Below are positions 1 through 8,322 of a stretch of 64,000 nucleotides of DNA, piece by piece. This DNA comes from Roseomonas haemaphysalidis. GTDB lineage: Bacteria > Pseudomonadota > Alphaproteobacteria > Acetobacterales > Acetobacteraceae. The translations under genes and the position numbers were made by a program. Where the stretch lies: the NCBI RefSeq assembly GCF_017355405.1, contig NZ_CP061177.1:1595001-1659000 (forward strand). The letters are read 5' to 3'. The notes beneath the pieces were generated by a model that saw only the letters and a program-made list of their open reading frames with translations, had not been told where the DNA came from and did not search any database. The number at the start of each line of letters is the position of its first letter. Position 1 is the stretch's first letter.

Positions 1-342
1 GAACCACACCGGCGTCTTTCTGGGCTTGGTGTCTTCCCATTCGGAAAAGGAGGTCACCGGCACCAGGCAGCGATGCGCGGGGCCCAGCCAGCGGCGCCAG
101 TGCGGGCTGCGGGTGTTGCGGATGTTGGTGACGGGATGGCCGCCATATTGCTCCGGCCCCGGCATGCCCCAGCGCAGCATGGCCAGCTCCCGCCCGCCAT
201 CCTCCGCCTGGCGGACCACGGGGGCCATGGCATCCGGATAGATCGCCGGCAGGGCGGGGAGGTTGCCGGTGCGGTCCCGCGTGGCGCGGAAATGGTCCAG
301 CATGGTCCGCTGGTTGCTGATCATGGCGTAGAGGTTGCACAT
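1..342 (-). CDS. SOS response-associated peptidase (YedK/HMCES family), 3' part outside window
   Basis: These are the first 114 residues of an SRAP-family protein. Family members bind abasic sites in single-stranded DNA and form a thiazolidine crosslink through Cys2. The protein starts Met-Cys-Asn-Leu-Tyr, so the catalytic cysteine becomes N-terminal after Met removal. The family blocks LRWGMPGP, NIRNTRSPHW (conserved Asn) and RCLVPVTSFSEW (conserved Glu) are visible. The catalytic His and the C-terminal half lie beyond base 1. The gene is read leftwards and its start at 342 is fixed by Cys2. It is separated by about 190 bases from the divergent membrane-protein pair and shows no functional link to it. 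Confidence 0.93.
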   Translation of the reverse strand, partial: MCNLYAMISNQRTMLDHFRATRDRTGNLPALPAIYPDAMAPVVRQAEDGGRELAMLRWGMPGPEQYGGHPVTNIRNTRSPHWRRWLGPAHRCLVPVTSFSEWEDTKPRKTPVWF

Positions 343-529
343 CGTCTGGTTCCCGGAGGCGTGGCATCGCGTTGCCGCAGGCTGCGGCCGCCGCGCCAAG
401 GCGCGGCGGGCCGGCGGGATATGACGAGCGAGGCCCCGGGAAAGTTCCCTGCCGCCTCCGCCAAGGGCCAGGAGTGGGACAATTTGGAAGGGTGACAATT
501 CCTGGCCCGGTTGATACGCATCCCACGCC

Positions 530-901
530 ATGCCGCGATCAGCCCGCCCGATCCTGCGCCTGCTGGCCCTGCTGCTGCTGGTGCAGTGGGGTGGCTGGCC
601 GTCGCCGCATGCGAGCCATCCGGCGGCAGCCGGCGAGCTGACCGTCATCTGCTCGCCCGATGGCCTGCGGGAGGTGCGGCTGGGGCCGGACGGCAAGCCG
701 GCGGAGCCATCGCCCGCGCCGATGGGCTGCTGCTTGACGTGCCAGGGCCCGCTGGCCGGTGCCGACCTGCTGCCGCCGCCCCGCCTGCCGCAGCCCCATG
801 TCGTCGCGGCGCCGGACGTGGCCATGGTGGAAGCCGTGCGGCAGCTGAGCTTCAGCCCGCCGCCCACCACCCGCCGCTCCCGCGCCCCACCCGTTTCCTG
901 A
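530..901 (+). CDS. DUF2946-like small exported or membrane-anchored protein
   Basis: This protein of 123 residues has a hydrophobic N-terminal segment (about residues 8-20, ILRLLALLLLVQW) that could be a signal peptide or anchor. A cysteine-bearing core follows, ICSPDGLR near residue 40 and GCCLTC near residue 67. A single ICS-type Cys followed by a CxxC-like cluster is typical of DUF2946 proteins, which are often encoded beside TonB receptors or PepSY proteins in metal-handling loci. The next gene, 58 bases downstream on the same strand, is a PepSY transmembrane protein, so a two-gene operon is likely. The Cys cluster suggests copper or iron binding, but that is inference. No promoter is obvious. 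Confidence 0.7.
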   Translation: MPRSARPILRLLALLLLVQWGGWPSPHASHPAAAGELTVICSPDGLREVRLGPDGKPAEPSPAPMGCCLTCQGPLAGADLLPPPRLPQPHVVAAPDVAMVEAVRQLSFSPPPTTRRSRAPPVS

Positions 902-959
902 AGCATCCGACCCACCCGGCCGTTCGGCCGAACCGTCGTTTTCTTCTGGAGACCCAGTC

Positions 960-2381
960 ATGACCGCCATGTTCAACGGACGCGCGCCCGCGCGGCCTCG
1001 TGCCCTGCCGCCCGCATCTTCCACCGCCGCCGAATTCAAGGCCTTCGTGGCCCGTCTGCACTTCTATGTCGGGCTGTTTGTCGGGCCGTTCCTGCTGGTG
1101 GCCGCGGTCACCGGCGTGCTCTACGTCGTCACGCCGCAGCTGGAGGACGCGCTGTACCGCCCGCAGCTGCGCACCGGCGGCACCGGCCCCGCGCGCAGCC
1201 TGGCCGCGCAGGCCGAGGCGGCGCAGCGGCAGGCCGGGCCCGATGCCCGGCTGTTCGCCATCCGTCCGGCCACCGGGCCGGGGCTGAGCACGCGGGTGAT
1301 GTTTTCCGACCCCCGGCTCGGCGAATCCGAAAGCCGCGCGGTGTTCGTGGACCCGGAAACGCTGGCGACCCGGGGCGAGCTGACGGTCTATGGCACCAGC
1401 GGCATCCTGCCGTTCCGCACCACGCTGGACTACCTGCACCGCAACCTGCTGCTGGGCGACTTCGGCCGATACTACAGCGAGCTGGCCGCATCCTGGCTCT
1501 GGATCGCCACCCTGGGCGGCGTGCTGCTGTGGCTGTGGCGCCGGACCGGGGGGCTGTCGCGCCGGCACCCGGGCAATGCGAGGCTACGCACGCGCCGGCT
1601 GCACGGGCTGATCGGCGTCGCCGCCTCGCTCGGCCTGTTGTTTCTGTCGGCCACCGGGCTGACCTGGTCGCAATGGGCCGGCGGGCGGATCGACAGCCTG
1701 CGCGGAACGCTGGGCTGGGTGACGCCCGGCGTGTCGCTGGCTCTCAGTCCAGGCGTCGCGGCGCCGATGGGCGAGCATGCGGAGCACCAGCACCACGGCG
1801 GCATGCCCGCGCAGGCGCCGCCGGATGCGGCCACCCGCCTGGACGCGGTGCTGGCGGCATCGCGCGCGGCGGGGATCGATTCCCCCATGGTCGAGATCCG
1901 GCTGCCCCGGCCGGGGCAGGCGTGGCTGGTGCGTGAATACGACCGCTCCTGGCCCACCCAGGTGGATACCGTCGCCATCGACCCCGTGTCCCTGCGGGTG
2001 ACGAGCCGTGCCGACTTCGCGAGCTTTCCGCTGGTCGCCAAACTGGTCCGCTGGGGCATCGACATGCACATGGGCATCCTGTTCGGCGTGCCGAACCAGA
2101 TCCTGATGGCGGCGGTGGGGCTCGGCCTGGTCGGGGCCACGCTGTATGGCTACCGCATCTGGTGGCAGAACCGGCCGGCGCCCGGCGCCCTGCCGCGCAC
2201 GCTGACGCAAAGCTGGCTGCGCCTGTCGCCGGCCGCCCGCGCATCGGTCGCGCTGGCGGCGGCTGCCATCGGGTGGGCGCTGCCGATGGCCGGGCTCAGC
2301 CTGGCCGCGTTTCTGGCGGTCGACATGCTGCGCTGGCACCTGGCCCGGCGATCACAGGCGGGCACGGTGCCGGCGGAATAG
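960..2381 (+). CDS. PepSY-associated transmembrane protein
   Basis: This 473-residue inner-membrane protein belongs to the PepSY_TM family, members of which include putative siderophore or iron reductases (FsrB/PiuB-like). About five hydrophobic segments are seen: near residues 37-57, 180-197, 217-235, 378-398 and 425-460. Between them lie large periplasmic PepSY-like regions, and there is a His-rich stretch (HAEHQHHGG) near residue 275 that could bind metal. A Shine-Dalgarno-like GGAGA precedes the ATG. The gene follows the DUF2946-like gene and ends 20 bases from a convergent gene. Reduction of ferric or cupric ions at the membrane is the likely role, but the substrate cannot be read from the sequence. 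Confidence 0.85.
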   Translation: MTAMFNGRAPARPRALPPASSTAAEFKAFVARLHFYVGLFVGPFLLVAAVTGVLYVVTPQLEDALYRPQLRTGGTGPARSLAAQAEAAQRQAGPDARLFAIRPATGPGLSTRVMFSDPRLGESESRAVFVDPETLATRGELTVYGTSGILPFRTTLDYLHRNLLLGDFGRYYSELAASWLWIATLGGVLLWLWRRTGGLSRRHPGNARLRTRRLHGLIGVAASLGLLFLSATGLTWSQWAGGRIDSLRGTLGWVTPGVSLALSPGVAAPMGEHAEHQHHGGMPAQAPPDAATRLDAVLAASRAAGIDSPMVEIRLPRPGQAWLVREYDRSWPTQVDTVAIDPVSLRVTSRADFASFPLVAKLVRWGIDMHMGILFGVPNQILMAAVGLGLVGATLYGYRIWWQNRPAPGALPRTLTQSWLRLSPAARASVALAAAAIGWALPMAGLSLAAFLAVDMLRWHLARRSQAGTVPAE

Positions 2382-2401
2382 GCGCGCCAGGCGCCGGCCG
2401 C

Positions 2402-3301
2402 TCAGGAGCTTTCCAGGGACTGCCGCAGGGCGGTGGCCGCGACGTGGCGGGTGACGTCGCGGACGCCCTGCAACTGCCGCCCGCGGATGATGTCCGCGGG
2501 TCGCGCCCCCTGGAACGGGGCCGCCGGCGCCGACAGCCACCGCCGCTTGTCGAGGCCGAGCCCGTCCATCGCTTCGTCCAGCGACAGCATCGCGGAAAGG
2601 ATTTCCCGCTGCCCGGGCGTGAGCTTGAAGCGCGGCCGGGCGCCGGCCTTGGCCGGCGCCTTCGTGGAACCGACGGCCTGCAGCATGTCGGCATCCGGCA
2701 ATCCCCACCGGTCGGCCAGCAGCCACAGGGTCACGGAGGAGATGCCGGAATGGGAAGACCCGGCGAGGCGGCGATGGCCGCCGTCGCGCGCGCGCGGGGA
2801 AGGCCCGTCCGCCCGGGCGGTGCGGCGCCTCGCCGGCCGCGGGGCCGGCCCGGGCCGCAGGGGCGCCGCGTGGCGTGCCGCATCGGTGCCCTGCGGATCG
2901 ACACCGAAGTGCTCGCACAGCCGCGCGAGCATGGTTTGCGTGGCTTGCAGGATCTCGCGCAGCCCCTCCGCGTCGGGTGGCCCGGCGATCCGGCTTCCCT
3001 GCCGCATCGCGGGCGGCGGGGCGTAGCGGTGGAGCCGCGCCAATGCGCCACGCAGCGGATTGGCTGGATCGATGCTGCTGATCTCAGGCGAAGCTTCCTG
3101 ACCCTGCTCGGATGCCGCCACGGCTCCGACAAGGTGGGTGATGGCCGCCCTGGCCAGGCCGGCGGCGTTGCGCGGCCGGCCGGCGTCCAGCAGCAGCAGG
3201 GCATCGTCGGCGTCCGCGCCGGCAAGGCGCAGCAGGCTGGCGATCAAGTGCCGCAACGTGGCTGGCCGGGCGGTTCCGCTTGCCATGGCGCCTTTTCCCA
3301 T
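2402..3301 (-). CDS. Uncharacterised protein with HEPN-like N-terminus and DUF2384-like C-terminus
   Basis: I do not recognise this gene with confidence. The roughly 299-residue product has a helical N-terminal region (about residues 10-60) with a pattern like HEPN or small helical nucleic-acid domains, including an R-x4-H spacing (RAAITH). The middle is Arg/Pro-rich and low in complexity. The C-terminal 75 residues (TPGQREILSAMLSLDEAMDGLG, then a PADIIRG block) resemble the Xre/MbcA/ParS toxin-binding fold (DUF2384). No RES or other toxin gene is adjacent. The start at 3301 is uncertain; an ATG at 3286 has a better-placed purine-rich stretch (GGGAAAAGG). Longer in-frame extension upstream looks non-coding. 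Confidence 0.5.
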   Translation of the reverse strand: MGKGAMASGTARPATLRHLIASLLRLAGADADDALLLLDAGRPRNAAGLARAAITHLVGAVAASEQGQEASPEISSIDPANPLRGALARLHRYAPPPAMRQGSRIAGPPDAEGLREILQATQTMLARLCEHFGVDPQGTDAARHAAPLRPGPAPRPARRRTARADGPSPRARDGGHRRLAGSSHSGISSVTLWLLADRWGLPDADMLQAVGSTKAPAKAGARPRFKLTPGQREILSAMLSLDEAMDGLGLDKRRWLSAPAAPFQGARPADIIRGRQLQGVRDVTRHVAATALRQSLESS

Positions 3302-3507
3302 CACCGGCTTTTCGTTCACGACAACGCAAACGCCCCGGCGCCGGCAAGGCTGCGGACCGGCGCATGGGGTTGGCATGCCCCGACCCACTGCTTGATGCGG
3401 GGTAGCGAAGCCCGCAGGGCCCATGCCATTCTGCGCCGTAACGCCCGATGTCGCTCCGCTGCACGCGGCCGGCGCTGGCCAAGAACGCCCGCCGCCCGAG
3501 GAACGCC

Positions 3508-4731
3508 ATGTCATACGCCAGCGACGCCGCAACGACGGCGCCTGCCGATTTTCAGCAATTCGAGCGCGGCAACATCCTGCGCCTGGCCACGGTGCAGGCC
3601 CTGGCCGGGGCCAATGCCACCGTGATCTACGCGACCGGCGCCATTATCGGCAATATGCTGGCGCCCGACAAAGCGCTGGCCACGCTGCCCATCTCCATCT
3701 TCGTGGTGGGCATGGCCGCCTGCACCCTGCCGGCCGGTGCCATCGCGCAGCGCCATGGCCGCCGCGCCACGTTTCTGGCCGGCACGGGCTGCGGCGTGCT
3801 GGTCGGGCTGCTGTCCGCGCTGGCCATCGTGCTCGGTGCCTTCTGGCTGTTCTGCGTGGCGACCTTTTTCGGCGGCGCCTATGCCGCGGTGGTGCTGTCC
3901 TTCCGCTTCGCCGCCGCCGACTGCGCACCACCCGAGCGGCGGCCGCGCGCGCTGTCGGCCGTCATGGCGGGCGGGGTGTTCGCGGGCGTCATCGGGCCGC
4001 AGCTGGTCACCCACACCATGCACCTGTGGATGCCGCACCTGTTCGCCGCCACCTACCTGGCGCAGGCGGGCGTGGCAGCGCTGTCGGCGCTGATCCTGCT
4101 GGGCGTGCGGCTGCCCCGGCCGACGGCGGCCGAAACGGCACGTGGCCGACCGCTGGCCGAGATCGTCCGCCAGCCCCGCTTCGTCACCGCCGTGGTGTGC
4201 GGCGTGATCACCTACCTGCTGATGAACTTCCTGATGACCGCCGCCCCGCTGGCCATGCAGATGTGCGGCCTGTCGCAGGAATCCTCCAACCTCGGCCTGC
4301 AATGGCACGTGATCGCGATGTACGGGCCGAGCTTCTTCACCGGCAGCCTGATCACGCGCTTCGGGGCGCGGCGCGTGGTGGCCGCGGGCCTGCTGCTGAC
4401 CGCCGCGGCGGCGCTGGCGGGCCTTGCCGGCGTGGACGTGGCGCATTTCTGGCTTGCCCTGACCCTGCTTGGGCTGGGCTGGAACTTCGGCTTCGTCGGC
4501 GCGTCGGCCATGGTGCTGGAATGCCACCGCCCGGAGGAACGGGCGCGGGTGCAGTCCTTCAACGACTTCGTCGTCTTCGGCACCATGGCCGTCGGCTCCT
4601 TTCTGTCCGGCGGCCTGCTGACGGCCTATGGGTGGAGCACCGTCCTGCAACTGTCCTTCGTGCCGCTGGCCGTGGCCGTGGCCGCGCTGGCGATCGCTTC
4701 CGCCACGCAGCCCGGCCGGCCCGCCGGCTGA
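3508..4731 (+). CDS. MFS transporter
   Basis: This 407-residue major facilitator has about 12 predicted transmembrane helices. The MFS motif A equivalent lies between helices 2 and 3 (AQRHGRRATFLAG), and a similar pattern in the second half (TRFGARRVVAAG) reflects the internal duplication. The ATG at 3508 is chosen because GAGGAA lies five bases upstream; an earlier in-frame ATG at 3448 adds an Arg-rich tail unlike the family. The gene is transcribed divergently from the DUF2384-like gene and converges on pepT. The substrate is unknown, and nothing in the neighbourhood decides between drug efflux and metabolite transport. Confidence 0.88.
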   Translation: MSYASDAATTAPADFQQFERGNILRLATVQALAGANATVIYATGAIIGNMLAPDKALATLPISIFVVGMAACTLPAGAIAQRHGRRATFLAGTGCGVLVGLLSALAIVLGAFWLFCVATFFGGAYAAVVLSFRFAAADCAPPERRPRALSAVMAGGVFAGVIGPQLVTHTMHLWMPHLFAATYLAQAGVAALSALILLGVRLPRPTAAETARGRPLAEIVRQPRFVTAVVCGVITYLLMNFLMTAAPLAMQMCGLSQESSNLGLQWHVIAMYGPSFFTGSLITRFGARRVVAAGLLLTAAAALAGLAGVDVAHFWLALTLLGLGWNFGFVGASAMVLECHRPEERARVQSFNDFVVFGTMAVGSFLSGGLLTAYGWSTVLQLSFVPLAVAVAALAIASATQPGRPAG

Positions 4732-4744
4732 GGCCGCGCGCCCT

Positions 4745-5992
4745 TCAATCGGCCGCGCGCGGCTGCGCCGCCAGCAGGCACAATTGCCGCGTCATCTCGA
4801 AGGAATCCACGAAGGACGGCACCGGCAGGAATTCGAAGCGCGAATGGAAGTTGTGCGCGCCGGTGAAGTAGTTCGGCGTCGGCACGCCGCGCGCGGAAAG
4901 GGCGGAACCATCCGTGCCGCCGCGCATCGCGACCACCTTGGGAGCGATGCCCATCTGCTCCATGGTGCGGAAGATCAGATCGACGCAGTGGCGGTCATTG
5001 CCCATCGCGGCATCGATGTTGGCGTAGCTGTCCTCGATCCGGAATTCCACCCGCGCGCCCGGGTGGCGGTCGCGGATGGCCTGCACCGCCTCGACCACGA
5101 AGTCCTTGCGCTCGGCGAAGCGACGGCTGTCATGGTCGCGGATCGACATCTGGAGCCGCGCGGTGCTCTGGTTGCCGGAGATGCCGTTGCACCACCAGTA
5201 TCCGTCACGCCCCGCCGTCCGTTCCGGCGTCTGCTCCCGGTCGAACAGGGCCAGCAGGTCGGTGGCCACCAGGATGGGGTTCACCAGCACGCCCTTGGCC
5301 GACATCGGGTGGGCGGTGACGCCGGTGATGTCGATGATGACGCCGGCGGCGTTGAAGGTCTCGTAGACGACCTCGCCACGCTCGCAGGAATCGATCGTGT
5401 AGGCGAAGGCCACGGGAAAGCGCGACAGGTCCATGGCCTTGGCGCCGCGCAGGCCGATCTCCTCGTCCGGCACAAAGGCCACGATGATGTCGCCGCGCGG
5501 CGCGCTGTCGGCGGCGAGATGCGCCATCAGCGTCATCAGGATGCTGACAGCCGCCTTGTTGTCGGCCCCCAGCACGCTGGTGCCATCGCCCAGCAGGATC
5601 TCCTGGCCGCGATACGGCAGGATCTCCGGATGCTCGGCCACCCGCAGCCAGATGTCCTCCGCCCCGTTCAGCAGCAGGTCGGCGCCGTCGAAGCGCAGGC
5701 GCTGCGGATTGACGGCCGGCGAAAGGCCCACATCCACCGTATCCAGATGCGCCACAAAGCCGATGCAGGGCGCGCCGGGCAGCGTGCCCGGCAGGCGGGC
5801 GGTCAGGATGCTGTGCGCGTCGAGATGGATGTCGGACAGCCCCAGTGCCTGCAGCTCCGCCTGCAGCATTTCCGCCAGCCGTCGCTGGCCCGGCGTGCTG
5901 GGAACCGTGGTGGCCGCGGCGTCGCTTTGGCTTTCCACCGCCAGGTAGCGGAAGAAACGCTGGATGAGGTCTTCGGCGATGGCGGTGGCCAT
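4745..5992 (-). CDS. pepT: Peptidase T (tripeptide aminopeptidase)
   Basis: This 415-residue M20B zinc aminopeptidase removes the N-terminal residue of tripeptides in the cytoplasm. The di-zinc site is readable: AHLDTVD (His and Asp), GADNKAAV (bridging Asp), PDEEIG (catalytic Glu and ligand Glu) and HNFHSRFEF (C-terminal His). RGGTDGS, the substrate-binding block, is also present. Length matches the family (about 410). It lies 38 bases downstream of the GntR regulator on the same strand, so the two are probably co-transcribed from the promoter carrying the palindromic operators. This ties peptide breakdown to the divergent lyase/transporter cluster. Confidence 0.93.
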   Translation of the reverse strand: MATAIAEDLIQRFFRYLAVESQSDAAATTVPSTPGQRRLAEMLQAELQALGLSDIHLDAHSILTARLPGTLPGAPCIGFVAHLDTVDVGLSPAVNPQRLRFDGADLLLNGAEDIWLRVAEHPEILPYRGQEILLGDGTSVLGADNKAAVSILMTLMAHLAADSAPRGDIIVAFVPDEEIGLRGAKAMDLSRFPVAFAYTIDSCERGEVVYETFNAAGVIIDITGVTAHPMSAKGVLVNPILVATDLLALFDREQTPERTAGRDGYWWCNGISGNQSTARLQMSIRDHDSRRFAERKDFVVEAVQAIRDRHPGARVEFRIEDSYANIDAAMGNDRHCVDLIFRTMEQMGIAPKVVAMRGGTDGSALSARGVPTPNYFTGAHNFHSRFEFLPVPSFVDSFEMTRQLCLLAAQPRAAD

Positions 5993-6030
5993 GGGCAGGC
6001 TCCTGTGGGATGCGCGGGCGGGGCGCGGCG

Positions 6031-6792
6031 TTACTGGCGATGCCGCTGCAGGCGGCTGGATGCGGTGAAGCGCCCCGCCGGATGGATGCTGTCGGATATC
6101 TCGAACGCCGTGCCGTCAGGGTCCAGGTAGCGGCGGATGATCCGCAGGGCGGGCGAGCCCGCCTCCGCCTGCAAGGCCCCGCTCATGCGGGCGGGCACGG
6201 CCGACACGGCGATGTCCTGCCGGATCTCGGCGGCATGGCGGCCGTGCCGGGCCTCGACCAGGGTGACCACCAGCGTGTCCGGCAGGGAGCGGGCCTGCTC
6301 GACCACATCGGAATAGGCCGGGTCGAGGTAGACATCCGTCCAGCCGATGGGCAGGGCGTCCGGCACGCCGTCCAGCCGCAGGCTGGAAATGCGCAGCCAG
6401 CGCGACCCCTCGGCCACGCCCAGGGCGTCGGCCAGGGTACGATCCATCACATGCGCCCCCGTGTCCCGCATTTCCCGGACATGCGACGCGCTGAATTGCA
6501 CCAGGTCATCGAGCGAGCCGAGGGACTGGCGGTAATTTCCCCGCACCGCGCGGGCCTCGACCCGCGTGCCGGCCCGCTTGCGGCGTGACACCAGGCCGCG
6601 TTCCACCAGCTCGTTGATGGCGATGCGCACGGCATAGCGGCTGGCGCCGTATTGCTCGCACAATTCGAATTCGGTCGGCAGCAGCGACCCGACGGGAAAA
6701 CGCCCCGAGGCGATGCCCGCCATCAGGTCCTGCGCCAGCTCGGCGTGGCGCGGCCCTTCGCCGTTTTCGGCCTTGACGTTATGTTCGAACAT
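6031..6792 (-). CDS. GntR-family (HutC subfamily) transcriptional regulator with UTRA domain
   Basis: This 253-residue repressor has an N-terminal winged helix (about residues 14-80; FELCEQYGASRYAVRIAINELVERGLV is the recognition region) and a C-terminal UTRA effector-binding domain (about 95-240). The start is set at the ATG at 6792, which has AAGG nine bases upstream and begins Met-Phe-Glu-His-Asn; a TTG three codons earlier is less likely. This start codon lies inside one of two identical 12-bp palindromes, which suggests autoregulation by occlusion of its own start. pepT follows in the same operon, and the lyase gene is divergent. The effector is unknown; UTRA domains usually bind small metabolites of the pathway they control. 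Confidence 0.9.
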   Translation of the reverse strand: MFEHNVKAENGEGPRHAELAQDLMAGIASGRFPVGSLLPTEFELCEQYGASRYAVRIAINELVERGLVSRRKRAGTRVEARAVRGNYRQSLGSLDDLVQFSASHVREMRDTGAHVMDRTLADALGVAEGSRWLRISSLRLDGVPDALPIGWTDVYLDPAYSDVVEQARSLPDTLVVTLVEARHGRHAAEIRQDIAVSAVPARMSGALQAEAGSPALRIIRRYLDPDGTAFEISDSIHPAGRFTASSRLQRHRQ

Positions 6793-6793
6793 A
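6780..6793. promoter_or_regulatory. Palindromic operator 1 (core ATGTTCGAACAT)
   Basis: This perfect 14-bp palindrome covers the ATG start of the GntR-family gene at 6792. The same 12-bp core recurs 25 bp away (centre to centre, a little over two helical turns). Its position in the divergent promoter next to a GntR/UTRA repressor makes it a strong candidate for that repressor's binding site. Confidence 0.75.
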
Positions 6794-6803
6794 TTTAACA
6801 ACC

Positions 6804-6819
6804 TTATGTTCGAACATAA
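6804..6819. promoter_or_regulatory. Palindromic operator 2 (core ATGTTCGAACAT)
   Basis: This perfect 16-bp palindrome is the second copy of the core at 6781-6792. On the plus strand its ATG at 6806 is in frame with the downstream lyase gene. It sits between the repressor gene and the lyase gene, where binding could block transcription in both directions. Confidence 0.75.
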
Positions 6820-6862
6820 TTATAGCCAGGCATTCCAGCCGGCAATCTCCAGGACACGCGCC

Positions 6863-8233
6863 TTGCCCCTGACCAGCACAGCTTCCACAATTTTCGACTC
6901 CGCCCTGTTCCGCGACGCCTTCGGCACACCCGCCATGCGCGAGGTGTTTTCCGACCGTAGCCTGATCGCGCGTTATGTCGAGGTGGAGGTCGCCCTGGCC
7001 CGGGCGGAGGCGCGTTGCGGCGTGATCCCGGCGGAAGCGGCCGAGCGCATCGCCGCGGGCTGCGACATCGATGCCCTCGACTTCGAGCGGCTGCGGCATG
7101 AGACGGACAATGTCGGCTATCCCATCCTGCCGCTCGTGCATCAGCTGGTGACGCAATGCGGCGAGGCGGGACGCTTTGTTCACTGGGGCGCGACGACGCA
7201 GGACATCATGGACACCGCCGATGTGCTGCGGGTGCGCGCCGGCCTGGAGATCGTGGAAGGCGACATCGCGGAACTCCGCCGCATCCTGTGTGGCTTGGCG
7301 ACCCGGTTCCGGGACACGGCGATGGCCGGCCGCACGCATCTGCAACAGGCTTTGCCGGTCACCTTCGGCTACAAGGCGGCGATCTGGCTGGCCATGTTCG
7401 ACCGGCATGCCGAGCGGCTGGCGCAGCTCAAGCCACGCGTCCTGGTGGGCGAGTTCGCCGGCGCGGCGGGCACCCTGGCCTCCCTGGGCGACAAGGGCCT
7501 GGACGTGCAGGCGGCGTTCTGCCGGGAACTCGGCCTGGGCGTGCCGGCCACCACCTGGCATGTCGCGCGCGACGGCTTCGCCGAGGCCGTCAACCTGCTG
7601 GCGCTGATCGCCGGTTCGCTGGGCAAGATCGCCTATGACATCATGCTGCTGGCTTCCACCGAGTTCGCCGAGGTGTACGAGCCTTTCGTGAAAGGCCGCG
7701 GCGCGTCCTCCACCATGCCGCAGAAGCGCAATCCGATCTCCGCGGAGCTGATGCTCGCCGCCGCCAAGGGCGTCCGGCAGCAGGCCGGGCTGATGCTGGA
7801 TGCCATGGTCACGGATCTGGAACGGGCCACCGGCCCCTGGCACGCCGAATGGATGGCCATCCCCGAAAGCTTCCTGCTGACGGCCAGCGCGCTGCATCAG
7901 GCGAAGTTCGCGCTGGGCGGGCTGATCGTGGACGAGGCACGCATGCGCGCCAACCTCGGCAGCAGCAGGGGCCTGATCGTCGCGGAGGCGGTGATGATGG
8001 GCCTGGCCCCCTTCACCGGCCGGGACGAGGCGCACGACATCGTCTACGACGTTTGCCGCGAGGTGAACGAACAGGGCGGCACGCTGGCCGATGCGCTGGC
8101 GCGCCATCCCGTGGTTGCCTGCCACCTGGATCGCGCTGCCATCGACCGGCTCACCGACCCGGCCAACTACCTGGGCATGGCGCCGCAGATGGTGGACCGC
8201 GCGGTGGCGGCGTCGCGCGGCCAGGCATCCTGA
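6863..8233 (+). CDS. Fumarase/aspartase-superfamily lyase (adenylosuccinate lyase / 3-carboxymuconate cycloisomerase-like)
   Basis: This roughly 456-residue enzyme belongs to the superfamily that eliminates fumarate, or carries out the related cycloisomerisation, from N- or O-succinyl substrates. The superfamily signature ASSTMPQKRNP is intact near residue 290. The blocks HWGATTQD (about 112) and GRTHLQQA (about 155) carry the second conserved region, including the catalytic His. The TTG at 6863 is preferred because AGGA lies eight bases upstream; the in-frame ATG at 6806 is inside operator 2 and lacks a clear ribosome site. A dicarboxylate-type symporter follows 89 bases downstream. Substrate cannot be assigned; an N-succinyl amino compound or muconate derivative are both possible. 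Confidence 0.85.
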   Translation: MPLTSTASTIFDSALFRDAFGTPAMREVFSDRSLIARYVEVEVALARAEARCGVIPAEAAERIAAGCDIDALDFERLRHETDNVGYPILPLVHQLVTQCGEAGRFVHWGATTQDIMDTADVLRVRAGLEIVEGDIAELRRILCGLATRFRDTAMAGRTHLQQALPVTFGYKAAIWLAMFDRHAERLAQLKPRVLVGEFAGAAGTLASLGDKGLDVQAAFCRELGLGVPATTWHVARDGFAEAVNLLALIAGSLGKIAYDIMLLASTEFAEVYEPFVKGRGASSTMPQKRNPISAELMLAAAKGVRQQAGLMLDAMVTDLERATGPWHAEWMAIPESFLLTASALHQAKFALGGLIVDEARMRANLGSSRGLIVAEAVMMGLAPFTGRDEAHDIVYDVCREVNEQGGTLADALARHPVVACHLDRAAIDRLTDPANYLGMAPQMVDRAVAASRGQAS

Positions 8234-8322
8234 AGCCACGGCGGCGGCGGCGTTCCGACGCGGCCGGCGCATCGCGGGGCGGCTTCGCCGAGGCCCCCGC
8301 CAATCATCAAGGGAGAAGCATC

